The position numbers and the translations under genes are program-made. Below, piece after piece: positions 45,181 to 58,600 of a stretch of 64,000 bases of DNA; position 1 is the stretch's first letter, and every line of letters begins with the position of its first letter. The DNA lies in assembly GCF_958298935.1 (NCBI RefSeq), contig NC_084924.1, forward strand, positions 28,617,819 through 28,681,818, in the 5' to 3' direction. The notes beneath the pieces were generated by a model that was not told the DNA's origin, ran no database searches, and worked only from the letters and a program-made list of their open reading frames with translations. Origin of the DNA: Phragmites australis (lineage: Eukaryota > Streptophyta > Magnoliopsida > Poales > Poaceae).

Positions 45181-47133
45181 AGAGATGGCAGAAAGGAAAA
45201 TGGCAAAAGGTTAAACTTTGACCTGATGGAAATGGCACCAATCGAAACAAGAAAATGATGCACACTAGATCATCATAATATAAGGAAAATATATGATCAA
45301 AAGTGTAGTGCAACATAAGCGAGGACGTAGCCTAGCTCACCCTCGCAACATTTTATGTGCAATGCAAGCAGTCAGATCGCCACCTGGTGGTCAGACCGCA
45401 AGCAATGTGGCGATCAAACTGCTACATGCCTGGCGGTCAAACTGCTGGGAGTCTGGCACTAGTAGTAGTTTTGCCATTGCTTTCTACACACGACGAGCTT
45501 CTCAACAACGGAAACGACTCGATTCTTATCTACATGTTTCTTTCTCAAGCATACCTCTCTGCAACAAACATCAAGATCACAAGCGTTCACACATACCACG
45601 ACTACCAATCATCACCCTTCACGCTGCTTCTTCTTTCTCGCGTGAACGGTACTTGTGCATCTCACCACACAAGCGACATTCATATGTTGTTGCCAACGTA
45701 TTCACTCCCCGTATCGTTGCCTTAAGGGACACCAAATGTAATTGTCACATGGGTAGACGACCATAACTACCATCATATGGTGGATGTTTATATGTTATTG
45801 CTAACATATTTATTTCTCATACCATCACCGTACGAAACACAACAGGCCCCTGCCTCGCACTAGTTGGGCCCCAGATATTAACCACCATCGGGATGCGTTC
45901 CTTAACCCTTCCGTTAATACAACAAGATCCATAAAGACATCACCATGCGGAAATAAACACTCAATGCCTCAAACAATCATTCGTTATACGTAGGGGCATA
46001 ATATAATAAGTTTATACATATTACCATAAAGAGGTCAAAAGAAAATTTAGTTGGTTGCTTATTGATGTTGACACCCTACTAACACACGTCTTAAGTGTTC
46101 TTAGGCTACTTCATTAAGCCAAGCTCTGATATAAGCTGTGAGGAACCGTCCAAATAGTATCACCGTTCAATTAATTACCATGACGATCATTTGCTTAATC
46201 ACAACCACGATGATTTACCGGATACCATCTTGGTTGTCCCGGCATGTGTTTTATGTCCAAGATCTGAACACATATCTTTCCAACATATAGCATCAGAACA
46301 AAGCTTAAGAAAGAGCGAGTAATTAAATTATATTATAAGTTCTTAAGCATTCAATTATTTACAACAATTTGCATCAAAAGGAAGCTAGAAGGATGAAGAA
46401 CATATCACTTCCTAGCTACAACTAAAAACTATGTAGCAAAAGATTAACATCTATGAACTAACAAAAGCTAGGTGAAGCCATATACCCTTAGGCTCCACCC
46501 AAAAGCCTTGTCCCACGAGTAGTTTGCACTACTCATTCCCACCACCTACATCAGCCGGCGTGAAGTAGCCAAACATAAGCTCCTCCTCACCGGTAGAACC
46601 TAAAAGACCAGCGTGAGTACAAAGGTACTCGCAAGACTTAATCCATAATGGGTATATATAATAGCCCGACTCTAAGGATTATGCATTGAGTTATTAGCAA
46701 GGAGTAGGCCACAAGGTTAAGTAAATTCATATGCGTAAGCAACCTAGACTTCTATGTGTGAGCATCTATACTTAACTCAAGGCACAACTACCCTGCAATA
46801 CCAACCTGCATATAAATGTAAAAGGAACCATCTCATATAATCAATAAACATCAAAGACCAAACCCGACATACCATACCAATTAACGCAAATCCAAGAACT
46901 CTACGACCGATGTGGATGGACAGAAGCATGCTCATAACTAAGAGTGTGACAATTCGAATTGTTCTTACACCCTATAGGGGGTACAACTTTACCCACCTAA
47001 CTTAGATCCATCATCTTGGCCCCCGAGACAACCTTTCTCAAACCCAGAACTACCCACTTGCATATGCCCCTATGGCATCGGGGTTACCACGAGTGTGTCC
47101 CTGACACCCCCGACTCCCCGCCACCTTGCTTCT

Positions 47134-50100
47134 TGTGAGGAACCATCCAGATAATATTCTAATTAATCATTATATTGATCATTTGTGTAATCACGACTAT
47201 AATGATTAACCAGAATATATCCCTGATAGTCCCAGTATGTGTTTTGTGTCTAAGATCAGAACACACACCTTTACAACAAGCACATCATCACAAGACATAA
47301 TAAAGAGTGAGTAATTAAATTAAATTACAAGTCTTTAAGTAGATTAACTTTACAATAAAAGCTTAAACCAAATATTGTTAGAGTAACTATGCAACGGAAA
47401 GAGTTACATAATGACAAAAGATCGGTAATGCCATTGCCCTGAGGCGCCACCCCAAAATAACAACACTTGAGTAGAATGGCACTACTCCTGCCCATCGCCA
47501 ACATCGGCGAGCGTAAAGTAGCCAAAGACTAAACCTTCCTCATCTGAAAAGAAAAAAAAGCATATGAGTACGAAGGTACTCGCAAGACTTAATCCATAAT
47601 GGGTACTTATAAATTGTTCGACTCCAAAGAGAATGCAATTTGGATAATTAGCAAGGACTCGATCACAAGGCTAAGTGAATTTCATATGCAAAAGCAATTT
47701 CGACTCAAGTGTAAGCATCTATACCTAACCATAAACAACCTTCTATCCTGAGATCATTACCATACCATAATTATAACTTGAACCATATCAAAACTTCAAC
47801 AATATCACCATACATTTCCCAGCATACCATCACAACCACAACCGGAACTCTACGATTGATACAAATAGATAGAAGAGTGCTCATAACCGAGAGTGCGACA
47901 ATTCAAATTATTTTACACCCTTCAGGGGGTACTTCATTATCCACACGGCTTGAGGACCATACGGCTTGCATGACCACACAGGTCTACACAAGGGGTACTC
48001 ATGTCAACCTTTTCCAAATAAGCCCCAACCGTTGGAACATACGTCTCGACATGCGAGGGTCATCTAGAACTACTCCCAGAGCAAACTAGATACGCTCGAG
48101 ACTAGCACGCCAAAAGATCATAGCTACATAAGGTATTCGGCTCATCCATCCCATATACGGATATATGGTAAGTACGGACAAGTGCTAAAGCCAACTACAA
48201 CAACGAACGGTGCTTAATCGATTCAAGCGGGCCTATAGCATCCAAGACTCCCTTCTGGAGCCATCCCTATTGCCTGCCTGAATCTCGGTTCATCCTCACT
48301 GACTTACACCATCCTCCATCATCATTATCTTTGTGATATAAAGTAAGCCCAAAGCTCGTGAATGACGATCGAACGACCGCTCGACTTCTATCGAGGATCT
48401 ATGCCATACTAAGCATAACTCATTCTTTTTAAGTTAGACCATTATGTGATATGAACAACCCATGTTACAAAGGATCAAGTGATAAACAATGTCAAGGGAG
48501 GGTAATGCAATAAATAGGATCTTACCCATAACCCGACATAAGACTCATTGACACATGAACATACATAAAGCATAACTTATCAATTGACACAATATATGAT
48601 CCAAAGTAATGCAATGAAAAATGCTTAAATGCTTGCCTTGTTGATCAGCTTCACAAGCAATGGAAACAACTTTCAGATCACCCTCGATCACGCCTGCATC
48701 TTCCTCCGGTCCTTCATTCACTAACGAAGATCGCATGCAATGATGAGCATGAAAGAGATCCAATTTAAATGCTACAAAATTTTAGTGGGGATGTCATACT
48801 GGGTAATGAACATAATGCAGCAAGAAACACTCGAATTTAAATACATAAGCTCATGGTAAAAATGATTTATTTAAGGTCTATCCAAAAAGGATCTTAATTA
48901 AGCTTGCTATCAAGACTAAATGAGCTTCAATATTTAAACAGAACTTTCATACAAAATTATATTTTTCCAAGATAGCACTGATCATATATGAATTTTCCAA
49001 GTGGTTCCATAGTTTTAGGACATGGCATTAATAAACAGTAATTTAATTAAGTTGAAATGCATTTAAATAATTAATCAAATATAAGAAAGTATTTATTGAA
49101 TTCAAACATTTTTAACGTGTATTTCATACTCATACAAAGCTAACGCAATTGGTCTCATGATTTTTAGAGTTCGTATGAATTAACTATTAAATTTACAAGC
49201 TATGAGCACAAAAAGAAAAAGCCTGATTAAGAGTATAATCTAGATGTTCCGAGTTGAACCCGGACCCTCCGGGTGATCCTCCAAATGGGAGTCCACGGGT
49301 TTTTTTTGGCTAGGATCACCCGGACCGTCGGGGTGTGACCCGGAACTTTCGGGTTCCTACAGAATACAAGTTTTGCGATATTTTTTCGACTGATTCAACT
49401 TGCATGTGGAACTCTCAACCACTTAAACATGCATATGCACTAAAACAAGGGTTCTAGACCTATTTTATCCACTCCAAAAATATGAATCACTATCTCTACT
49501 CATTCAAACATCTCCATTAGCTCCATAGCCTCAAGAACGAGCATTGCTTCGCTAAACCTCGAGTTGTAGCTCACAAATCCAACCAAAATCGAGCTAAAAT
49601 GTGCAATGCTATCAAGGAAACCATAGGGTACTTACCCAAAATCCCTTGCCTAAGTTTGTGACCTTTGGTGAAGGAGAAATCGAAGGAAAAGCTCGGCGGA
49701 GAGGATGACTCAGCTGCTGAAATTTCAGAGAAAAGGGAGGTGACGAATTTGAATCGGAAAACCTCCAAAGCTTCATGCATGTGAGCAAGAATTAGATGGA
49801 TGAGAAGCTAAAGAGGAGAGGAATGCAATGGTATAACATGCATACCTCAAATCCTTGTTCTTGAGTTGGATTTTAAGTAGAGAATGAGAGGGTTTAAGAG
49901 AGGGAAAGGGAGCTCGTGCTGTGTTCTTTTGCTCTTGGCTGTTGGAGAGAGCAAGAGAGATAGGAGGCGTGGGCGAGAAAGGAAGGGGTGGGGCTGCAGA
50001 TGAGAGATAGGGAGGGGGTGTGGGCCAGCTCAAGATGAGCCCCACTTGTAAGAGAGATAAGCTAAAAATTGCTTCTAAATTATTCTTTCTCTTCCTTTTT

Positions 50101-50399
50101 CTTCCTCTCTTTTATAATAACTCCAAAGGTGTTCTAGAACTCCAAAAATACTAGAAATTTTTGTGCCTCGATATCAAAACGAGATGAACCAATTTAAATT
50201 GGATTCACCCAAAAGCCTAGGAGAGACTTAAACTAAACGAAAACTCTAACGTAGATTATTCTCAAAATGCAAAGCAAACATCAAACCACTATTTGAAACA
50301 ACAAGCAAATCCAAAATGCTTAACAATTAACATGATGCCTATGTTGCTTATGATGCATAATTATGCTTAAAGACATGATTAAGAAATTGGGACATGGCA
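47134..50399 (-). mobile_element. Solo LTR of the chromovirus family, 3.27 kb
   Basis: Complete LTR in minus orientation, from TGTGAGGAACC (47134) to the TGCCATGTCCC start at 50399, with no internal genes. Flanking 5-mers CTTCT and TTTCT are a target duplication with one mismatch. It sits inside the copy-C LTR; sequence on both sides continues that LTR (CACCTTGCTTCT joined to CTTTATTTTTCTTACGCG). The interior has a CCCGGACC/GGTCCGGG-type repeat block near 49255-49365 and a CT/GA-rich block near 49900-50040. No supported genes. Confidence 0.85.
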
Positions 50400-51740
50400 T
50401 TTCTCCTTTATTTTTCTTACGCGTCATAGGGCTACAAGGCAAGCATCAGCACGGCATATGATACTCAGCTCATTCATCCATTATTTGAATATATGGTTGT
50501 ACGGGAAGTGCTAAAGCCAACGGCACCAATGGACGGTGCTTAAACGATGCAAGTGGCCTAATGCATCCGGGCTCCTCTCCCGACCTATCCCTAGCACCAT
50601 CCACATCTCACCTCATCCTCACATCTCATACAACCCACATCATTATCATTGTGTTTGTAAACAATAATTAAATCCTAAGCTCACGAACAATGATTGCACC
50701 GTCGCTCGACTTCTACTGAGGACCTATGCATTGCTAACACTATAAAAAATTTACTTATCTATGATGAAAAGGCTAGTGATGATGCCTAATATCACAAAAT
50801 ATGCATCATTTTGTGATGATATCAGAAATTTCGTAACTAGAAATAGTGGGGCCTGAGTCGTTATGTCTTTCCGTGATTATATAACATTTTCATCACAAAA
50901 TTGGTAGTAATTGGTGACGATACGTTGCAGTCGTCATAGTGTAGTTCCACTTTTGTCATGGAATGGTACCTCTTTAGTGATGCTCAATTTATTAATTGTC
51001 ATGCAACATAGTGTTGCATCCTTTTTCACATCTGTGACAAATGTTTTTTTGTCACCGAATGTTTGCAATATTCCCCAACATACAACAGTGGTCAAAATTG
51101 GTCAAAATAGTGCTGCTCCTCTACCCACTCCTCCTCTCCACCTTGCTCTGGGTCACTAGTGGCGGCGTTGCAGAAGAGCAGCAAGGAGGCGATGCTATAC
51201 TTGAGCAGGAAGGAGGTAGCACTGCAGTCGAGCATGAAGGAAGCGGCACTGCAATAAGGCGAGGTGACCAGCACTGAGCAGCACAGGAGTGAGCGCGAGG
51301 CTGGGGCACGGCTAGACCAAGCGAGCACGTGATTGGGGCATGAGGACCATGTGAGCGCGTGGCTAGGTCACGAGGACCAGGCGAGCTCACGGCTGGGGCA
51401 TGAGAACCAAATGACTGGCGCTGAGCGGCACAAGGACCAGGCGGACAAGGCCAGGTCCACGGCAGGGACAACGGCAAGACAAACCGAAGAGCGGCCATTG
51501 TAAGTAGCAGTAGGTGGCAGCGGCAAGCAACAACAAGTATTTATTGTGTTTTAATCCTTGTAGATCTAAGTAGCAAAAATGCAATTAGAATCTTTGCTTA
51601 TTTATTGTGTTTTAATCCTTGTTGTGATGGATGACATAAGAAACAAAATGTAGTATCCATTTCAGTCATTTATTTATTATTTTTTGTGCCATGTGTATGT
51701 CAAATTCTAATTCTCTATCAAATTTGTTATCTCTCAATAG

Positions 51741-53695
51741 ATGGACAAGTCTTGGATAAATGATAGGCAATTTTTTGCTGCATATACCAGAGGTGTGAAG
51801 ACCTTCATGTAGTTTGTTCAAGAACTGTGTGATGTGAGTAGTCAAATTTTATGCCCATGTTTAGTTTGCAGCAACAAGAAACGTGGATTCCTCGGTCAAG
51901 TGGAAGATCATATATATATTTATGGTATGTGTAGTACATACACTAGATGGATACATCATGTAGAACCACTGAATGTTGAAAATGAAAGTGAGGCTGCTGA
52001 TCATATGGACGATGATTTTATATATGCCATTGGTACACATGATTATGACAATGATGATGGAACACCAGAACTACTCCACGGCCTGTACTTAGCCACATAG
52101 AAAGATAAAAGTTAGCTCATGTTTGCAAACATCTTAGAAGATGCGAGGTGCGAATTTTACCCTGGGTGTACCAAATATACAAAATTCTCTTTCCTTATCA
52201 AGCTACGTCATCTCAAGTCGTACTACCGAATCACCAAGAATGCCTTTGATGCACTTCTTCAGTTGGTAGCCTCGGCATTTCTAGATAGGAATGCAGTACC
52301 AAGATCATATAATGAAGCCAAAAGTCTTCTTCGTGCCTTAGGGCTTGGGTACGAGTCAATTCACGTGTGCATTAATAATTGTGTACTATTTTGGAAGGAA
52401 TATGCCAAACATGATCAATGCCCAGTATGTGAAGAGTCAAGGTGGAAAGATCCAAAAGGGAAAAAGTATGTTCCTTAGAAGGTTATACATTATTTTCCTT
52501 TGAAGGAAATACTTCAGAGATTGTTCATGTCTAAAGAATTAGCAGAGAACACTCAGTGGCACAAGTCAAAGCGACAGATTGTTAAGAATGAGATGAGCCA
52601 TTCCGCTGATGGTGAGGCTTGGAAAGATTTTGACAGAAGGTTTGAATGATTTGCACAAAATGCTAGAAATCTGAGACTTGTTCTTGCCGCTAATGTCTTT
52701 AACCCATTTTGCAACATGAGCAACTCCTATAGTATGTGGTCTGTGTTTGCTGTCCTATACAATTTACCACCATGGGAATCCATGGATCAATCTAATTTTA
52801 TAATGGACTTTCTTATCCCGGGTCCAAAAGCTCCTGGAAAGGATTTTGATGTTTTCTTGTAGCCATTAATTGAAGATCTACTTGAACTATGGATGGGAGT
52901 TAGTACCTATGATGGATTTATTGGAGAAATGTTTGCACTACATGCTGCAGTGCTCTGGTGTATACATGACTATCCAGCTCTAGGCACTTTGTCTGGGTGT
53001 TGCACAAAAGGCTACTTTGCTTGCATTCATTGTGACAAAGATATGTGTTCTCAATCTTTGTGAAACAAAATTGGTTATCTTGGTCATCGTCATTTTCTTC
53101 CAATGGACCATCCTTGGTGGAAAAGTACATTATTTAATGGGAAGCATGAAAATCGAGTTAAACCAATAGAATTCTCGACATCAGAGTTATTGCAAAAATT
53201 GGAATATGTTAAACATGTTTGACCTGGAAAGCATCCTCTCCATAGGATGAGGAAGCGAATAGAGAAGGATTAGGCAATCTGGAACCAAAAGGTTAGTTTG
53301 TTTGACTTACCTTATTGGTCACAATTGAAGCTGTGGCATAATCTAGATTTAATGCACATTGGGAAGAACATATGTGATAACATTCTTGGGACATTACTAT
53401 GTATTGAGGGTAAGACAAAGGACACTATTAGTGCTAGGCTTGATTTGGAAGATCTTGGCACTAGGAAGGAGCTACATTTATTGTCTAATGGCTATACACA
53501 TAACATACCAAATGCTTGCTACACATTGACAAAGGATAAAAGTATTTTATTATGTAAATTTCTTAGATATGTTAAGTTCCTAGATGGATATGCCGCTAAC
53601 TTGGCAAGATGTGTTAACAGTTGTAAGGTTCAAGGGTTGAAAACTCATTACAACCATATGGATATGCTGTTGCTTGGGTCCAAACCATTCCTGTA
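51741..53695 (+). pseudogene. CACTA TNP2-type transposase (Transposase_21) pseudogene
   Basis: An ATG at 51741, just after an acceptor-like CAATAG, begins MDKSWINDRQF and the transposase-associated domain (ILCPCLVCSN, YTRWIHH). Transposase_21 follows in order: CEFYPGCTKYTKFSFLIKLR, then CINNCVLFWKEYAKHDQCPVC, LVLAANVFNPFCNMSNSYSMW, GCCTKGYFACIHC, the GHRHFLPMDHPW segment and the LWHNLDLMHIGKNICDNILG box. Stops occur at about ten places. The coding series stops shortly after KTHYNHMDMLL, where a MITE lies, and the C-terminal domains are missing here. TNP2-type proteins catalyse CACTA transposition. Confidence 0.92.
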
Positions 53696-53713
53696 GGGTT
53701 ATAGTCATTGTTA

Positions 53714-54057
53714 GGCCATCTCCAATGTATGGAACTGAGGATGGTCCTAAGATGGGCCATACATGTACTGATATTTTCTTGTTGAAACTCACCCACCCAA
53801 TGTTTAGAACCTGACTAGATCTAAGGTGGGGCCCATGTGTTAATTAAAAAACACATAACACCAACTGCCCCGATGATCCCTAGGCTCGACTTTCTGAAGG
53901 TAGCACCAAGGACTGGACTTTTTTATTCCTTGAGGCTAGGTTCCATACATAGGGTTGGTCCTACAATATTTTTTCATATGACCGAGTATTGCAATGTATA
54001 GGACCATGTTTTATTCGATCTCTTAGGACCAAGTTTCTAGTCACATTGGAGACGCCC
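53714..54057. mobile_element. Tourist-like (PIF/Harbinger) MITE, 344 bp, TSD TTA
   Basis: Ends GGCCATCTCCAATGT and (reverse complement) GGGCGTCTCCAATGT, flanked on both sides by TTA (53711-53713 and 54058-54060). Non-coding. It lies inside the CACTA element, so it inserted later than the CACTA did. Confidence 0.85.
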
Positions 54058-54060
54058 TTA

Positions 54061-55240
54061 GTAGGTCCATCATGTCATAGTCAGATGGCCGGGCCATTCA
54101 ACATATTGTCATTGATCTCATACATGCTAGAGCTTGACCTTACACCTAATCCGTCGACCCTCTCTTCTCCTCCTGGTCCTTCCCCGTTGACCTACGGCGC
54201 TAACACTGAGTCACTGATCTACGGCGTACGGTGCCTTGCTTCTTCGACCCCCTCAGTACAAGTGTATGAGCCCTAATGATGTAATGACATGGAACACTTG
54301 GCGCGAATACATTTGCCATAGATGTGAAGAACCATCTCAGAGATTGACCAAAATTCATACGTTCAAACAAATTCATCTAATTCTCATGATTTTGATGTTA
54401 GTACATACATAGCCATGTCAAATCCCAATAAAGTCTACAAAATATTTGCAAACTTTCTTCGTAGCCTAACAAATTCATTCCAAATTATATAAATATAATT
54501 AACAATTTACAAAAAAATTCAGAGATTTTTGGCCCTCACACGCAAAGGGCGCTGACCACGCCAAATTTTTTGGCTCTCGGTACTTTTATCCCTCCCTCCC
54601 CTCTATCGTCCTCTCCCATCCTAATTAATCCCCTCCCTTCTCCCGCAGACTGAAGCGCCTCTCCTCGTCTCACCTCCTCCCTCTACCTGCTCCCCGCTCT
54701 CACCTCCTCCCTCACCAAATCATCTCCTCCCTAGTCCCAAACCTTAGAGTTGTTGTCTCCCTCACCAAATGGCAAGTGGCAGCGCAAACCCTAGTCCCAA
54801 ACCCTAGATCCGGTATGAGGCCACTAGGGGATGGCCATCAGTGGCGGGCGAAGCAGTGCCTCTTACTAGTTGCCACTGATTGTGAGCTACCAGTAGATTA
54901 GCATTTATTTCTGGTGTTGGTACTGATGGAGAACAAAAGTAACACAATAATGCCTTGAAAAATTGACTCGTTATTCATTATTCTTATCACTTATCTCTTT
55001 ATAAGAATATAAAATAGAATTTCATAAATAGCTCAGGTCATATGCTAATATAAAATAGAATTTCATAAATAGCTCAGGTCATATGCTAAACTAGGTTTCT
55101 TAATTACTGAACTTAGTATCAATGCTAGTAAGTAAATATGAGGTCAAACAGCATAACACTATTGCAAAGAACACTGCAAAAATGTAAGAACTAGGTATGC
55201 TTCAGACAACATGTGAATGAAACCAAATGGTCACCTTAAA
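54061..55240. other. CACTA internal region with GC-rich gene-like leader
   Basis: Mostly non-coding. At 54540-54870 a CT-rich, GC-elevated stretch (CCTCCCTC-type repeats, AACCCTAG-rich, one ATG near 54769) looks like a plant 5' UTR; it is either the promoter region of the second CACTA gene or a captured host fragment. A perfect 41-bp tandem duplication lies at 55007-55088. Another duplicated word (AAATGGTCACC) occurs near 55225 and 55268. Confidence 0.55.
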
Positions 55241-55251
55241 GAAAAAGAAAA

Positions 55252-57015
55252 ATGACTAAATACAACCAAATGGTCACCTCAAAGAAAAATAAAAACAACT
55301 ACAGAGTTGTGCCCAGCAAGAAAATTAACAGTGGTGAATCAACATCAGACTATGACCCTGGTGATGATGACAACCAGGAGTCAGAAGAAAGTGATTCCAC
55401 TTTAGGAGAGGATGAAAAGCCGATGACACTGAAAATATCTACTAGGTCCAAGGTTTAGTTACTAATTCTTATAAACTTTTGCATGGATATTGGGTGCTCA
55501 CGTTAGTCAATTTTGTGTATGTCTTGCACATCACTATTTGTACTATCTATGCGCTTCTTTTCCTTAAGTTGACAAAATTACAAATGTTTGATGATGTAAT
55601 GCCTATTCTTGTTTCTGTTATGTATGCCTCCAAAGTTGCTTCAATGGCACCCAGATCAAGGAACCCAAAGGCAGCAAGAAAGTCTCCATATTTTAGGGAA
55701 CCTTCTCCACCAGTCAACACACAAGTTCATGAAGCAGTGAATCCAGCAACAGTTTATGAGATTGCACCATCAACCAACACGCCTGTCACTGAACAACAGA
55801 GTGAAGCTAGGCTACAAGACCATGTACCACCAACGGGTGCAAATGATTCAGGACAATGGAGTGCACCTACAATACCCCCATCCAGCACAAGCGCTTTAGA
55901 ATGCAGGAGTGCAAGTGGAGTAGAAGGGTAGGAACCAGATTCTACAATTCAAACAACAAATGAGGGATCTTGCAGCATGAATGTTGACCATTGCACTAAA
56001 CACAATGAGGAGTTGCCACTGCTTGATGAAGGTATGAAATTACCACTTATTTTCATTACTCTGTCTAACTTGTAGACTTACTTCTCGTCCATTGTACATT
56101 TGTTGTGTTAGTTGCACCACCAATGCACAAGGACCACCAGAAGCCCACATGGGGGAGAGGGCTTAATAGGCTTACCAGATCCATAGGTTGTAAATTGCAC
56201 ATCTCTTTTGTTGAAGGGAAGAAACGACCAGAGCAACCAATGTAGGCAGCAAAGCTAGCTTTAGAGTATGGCATTGTGGTGTGCAACCATGTACCAATGT
56301 ACACACGTTGGAAGGAGTACAAGGATGCTGATAGAAACATTGTGAAAGATCACATGAGCTATCTTGCTGTGAGTTACCTTTTTTTCAATGTTGGTTTCTA
56401 AATAACTTATTCATTGGGCTGTTTTCAGCACACTAAGTTCATGCTAGGGTTTTACTTAAATAGGTATAGTTTGACATGAATGTTGATGATCCAGCTGCAA
56501 AAAAAAGAAGTATGTTCTGACCTGCTTAAGAGTGGGCTACGTCAGCAACGTAATAGGCTCAAAAGGAAATATTTCAATGGTGTTCCAGAGAATGAAGTGC
56601 TCTTGAGGAAAGCACCAGGTGTTAGTCAAGAAGATTGGGCAAAGCTTGTGGAGAAGTGGACTGATCCGAGGCATTAGGTATATATGAAATAATGGAAGTT
56701 AGTGAAATTTGTACCTCTCAAAGTTTGGTACAAGGGCAACACCCCTTTCTAGGAAACATCTCAAAAGAGCAAACGTAATCGTGGAAAAGTCAGGCTTCAC
56801 CAAACCACGGGCTCTCGGTGTTATGTTGCCCAAACATTTTCCTTGGTAACCTCAATTGTACAACACTTTATTGCACTACACAGCTAGTCCTAGAATTCTG
56901 AACTAATGCAATCTATATTGCATAAGGACCAAGAACATGGGGAAGAAACTGATTCCAATGATCTTTTTAAGGCAACCAACTATATCAAGACAAAGGGTTA
57001 TAGTGATGATGTGTA
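55252..57015 (+). pseudogene. CACTA Transposase_24-type (TNPA-like) gene, degenerate
   Basis: Coding pieces in order: an acidic basic-tailed N-terminal segment (55252-55458); a proline/serine-rich part (55644-55931); an exon at about 56107-56368 (TWGRGLNRLTRSIGCKLHI, VPMYTRWKEY) with a GT donor; and an exon starting at 56470 (FDMNVDDPAAKK). After a frameshift in a poly-A run this continues with RLKRKYFNGVPENEVLL and GVSQEDWAKLVEKWTD. A further frame-shifted stretch has KVRLHQTTGSRCYVAQTF and NDLFKATNYIKTKGY. These are the hallmark blocks of Transposase_24, which in En/Spm binds sub-terminal repeats. Several stops and the frameshift make it a pseudogene. Confidence 0.85.
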
Positions 57016-57239
57016 GGAAGCAATTGTAAGTATTCTACATACAATTGGATTGTGGTATGATGGATGTGTTTGTCATGATGGAGTCATACAATTTATGATG
57101 ATGCATGACATATGCTCTCATTTGAATCTGAAGGACATGAACTATAATGCATTGCACAAGCTTATTGTTGGAGCAAGGGTTCATTTTGCCCTAGCAAGTA
57201 CGACGAGAGTTTCTTCTAAGGAGGACACTCAAGCTTGGA

Positions 57240-58530
57240 GACGAAGTTTGAGAGGGAGGAACACCACGAATATATTGATGATAGAAAAATGTATTACTCC
57301 AGGAGGAGTATCACAACGTTCGCTGTGATGCGTGTTCTTTTTTGCTGTGAGCTTGGGTTTTTTCTCCTCCCGTTTCCAGAGGACCATGACCTCCTATTTA
57401 TAGGGCCATGCATAGCTTGGCGTACAAGTTATCATAATGTACAAATATCCGGGATCCGGCTAAATTACTAAGCCTTATCCCGGATAACTACCTTCTATCT
57501 TGTCGGGAGATAAATATCCATCGTGGTCATTATCGTGGTGCCTGCCCCCTGAAGGGGGCGAGCCGGTCGCCAATTGCGGCCCGATGCCGCACTACCAGGG
57601 GTGTCAGGATAGGTACCATCATGCCGGGGTGTCAGAGCGGTGCCCATTATCCTAGGCCTTTAATATCGATCTCTTCCTGGCAGGCAAAGCACGACCGGTG
57701 CTCCCCTTTTGGCAGATCTTCCCAAGGCCCGCTGGCTCACCTCGCCGCCTTTGGGAAGGTGGCCCGATCATCCCGAGGCGGGGCCTTGGGAGGCATAGAA
57801 CAAGGGGGTGAAGACATTGGGAAGCGGGACCCCGGAGGGCCGAGACTTAGGGAGGCCGAAGCTTCGGAGGACCGAGGCTTCGGGAGGCCGTGTTTTGGAA
57901 GGCTTCGGGGGGTCAAACCGACGAAGCTAAAGGAGGGCTTCGTAGGTGCGAAGGGGTACCGTGAAAGGATCTGATGATATCGGAGATAGAGCTTTTAACA
58001 AAGGGTTCGAAGATCAAGACTCTGGAGGGACCTGGATGGTGATCTTTGACCGTTACCCTCAGGCTGGTTTATTTTTCCCCCAACAGCAATACCTCATTCT
58101 CGGGCCCTGATGTTTCAGAGGGGGGAGAGGATGAAGAGGAAAAAGCAACCCCAGCCTGGTATCATATCAAGGATGCCTGATGGTGATTTTCTGTCCTTCG
58201 AAGTCGCTAGAGTAGAGGTTTCGTGTGGGTTTGGAGAATCCCACATGTTCACCTGGCGGAACAAGACGTGCTACTGCCGCATTCTGACTGGATAATGTGA
58301 GGGGTCGCTAGGGTCTTGTGCCCGTGATCCTGTCATGCGCCGAAAGGGGTTTGGGTCATTAATGTGATGGGACGTCCACGTGAGAAAATGAGGCATTTCG
58401 TCGTGGAGCACTGCCACATGTTGGAGGGAAATCGGATATGGCCACGACCCTGTCCCCTAGGTGTTTAATGGGAGGACACGACAACGTTCGCCTCACTTCA
58501 TCTTCCGGACCTATGTGGCTACGTGGCTTG
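57240..58530. other. GC-rich, probably retroelement-derived region
   Basis: Sharp change to GC-rich sequence. It contains a CTATTTATAGGG promoter-like box near 57395, a CCCCCTGAAGGGGG palindrome near 57547, repeated GGAGGCCGAAGCTTCGG-like words at 57840-57900 and an LTR-like end TTTTTCCCCCAACA near 58085. I could not pair LTRs. Chance open frames here look compositional. Confidence 0.45.
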
Positions 58531-58532
58531 GG

Positions 58533-58539
58533 TATAAAA
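58533..58539 (+). promoter_or_regulatory. TATA box upstream of acidic ORF
   Basis: TATAAAA 62 bp before the ATG at 58601, a spacing that would place a transcript start just downstream and a very short 5' UTR. Confidence 0.5.
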
Positions 58540-58600
58540 CCGAGGTTACCCGGTTGGAGTCTCCACAGCCCCTTGAGCAGCAGTTAACCTTGACTTAAGT

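Larger units (their letters stand above)
44037..50737 (-). mobile_element. Chromovirus-family deletion derivative (copy C) with nested solo LTR
   Basis: Minus-strand element of the copy-B family reduced to LTRs and leader. The left LTR part starts at 44037 (TGTGAGGAAC) and runs to about 45047. Then come a short gag start and the leader (45048-46120), a primer-binding site (reverse complement TATCAGAGCTT near 46121-46133), and the 5' LTR from 46137. That LTR is interrupted at 47133 by a solo LTR, resumes at 50400 and is cut at 50737 by a CACTA element. All of pol is missing. Confidence 0.8.
50738..57200 (+). mobile_element. CACTA (En/Spm) transposon, degenerate, right end not found
   Basis: Starts with the CACTA terminus CACTATAAAAAATTTACTT at 50738, inserted in the copy-C LTR. 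Sub-terminal GTGATGATGCC/GTCGTCATAGTG-like repeats follow. A TNP2-type transposase (51741-53695) and a Transposase_24-type gene (about 55250-57015) come next. I did not find the matching TATAGTG right terminus before the GC-rich block starting near 57300, so the element is truncated or its end lies beyond later insertions. Confidence 0.75.

Noticed and set aside
44892..45766. Plus-strand frames of 96-157 codons
   Set aside because: They run antisense across LTR and leader sequence of a minus-strand chromovirus copy and show no family similarity.
49571..50045. Minus-strand proline/serine-rich frames
   Set aside because: They arise from the CT/GA-rich block inside the 3.27-kb solo LTR.
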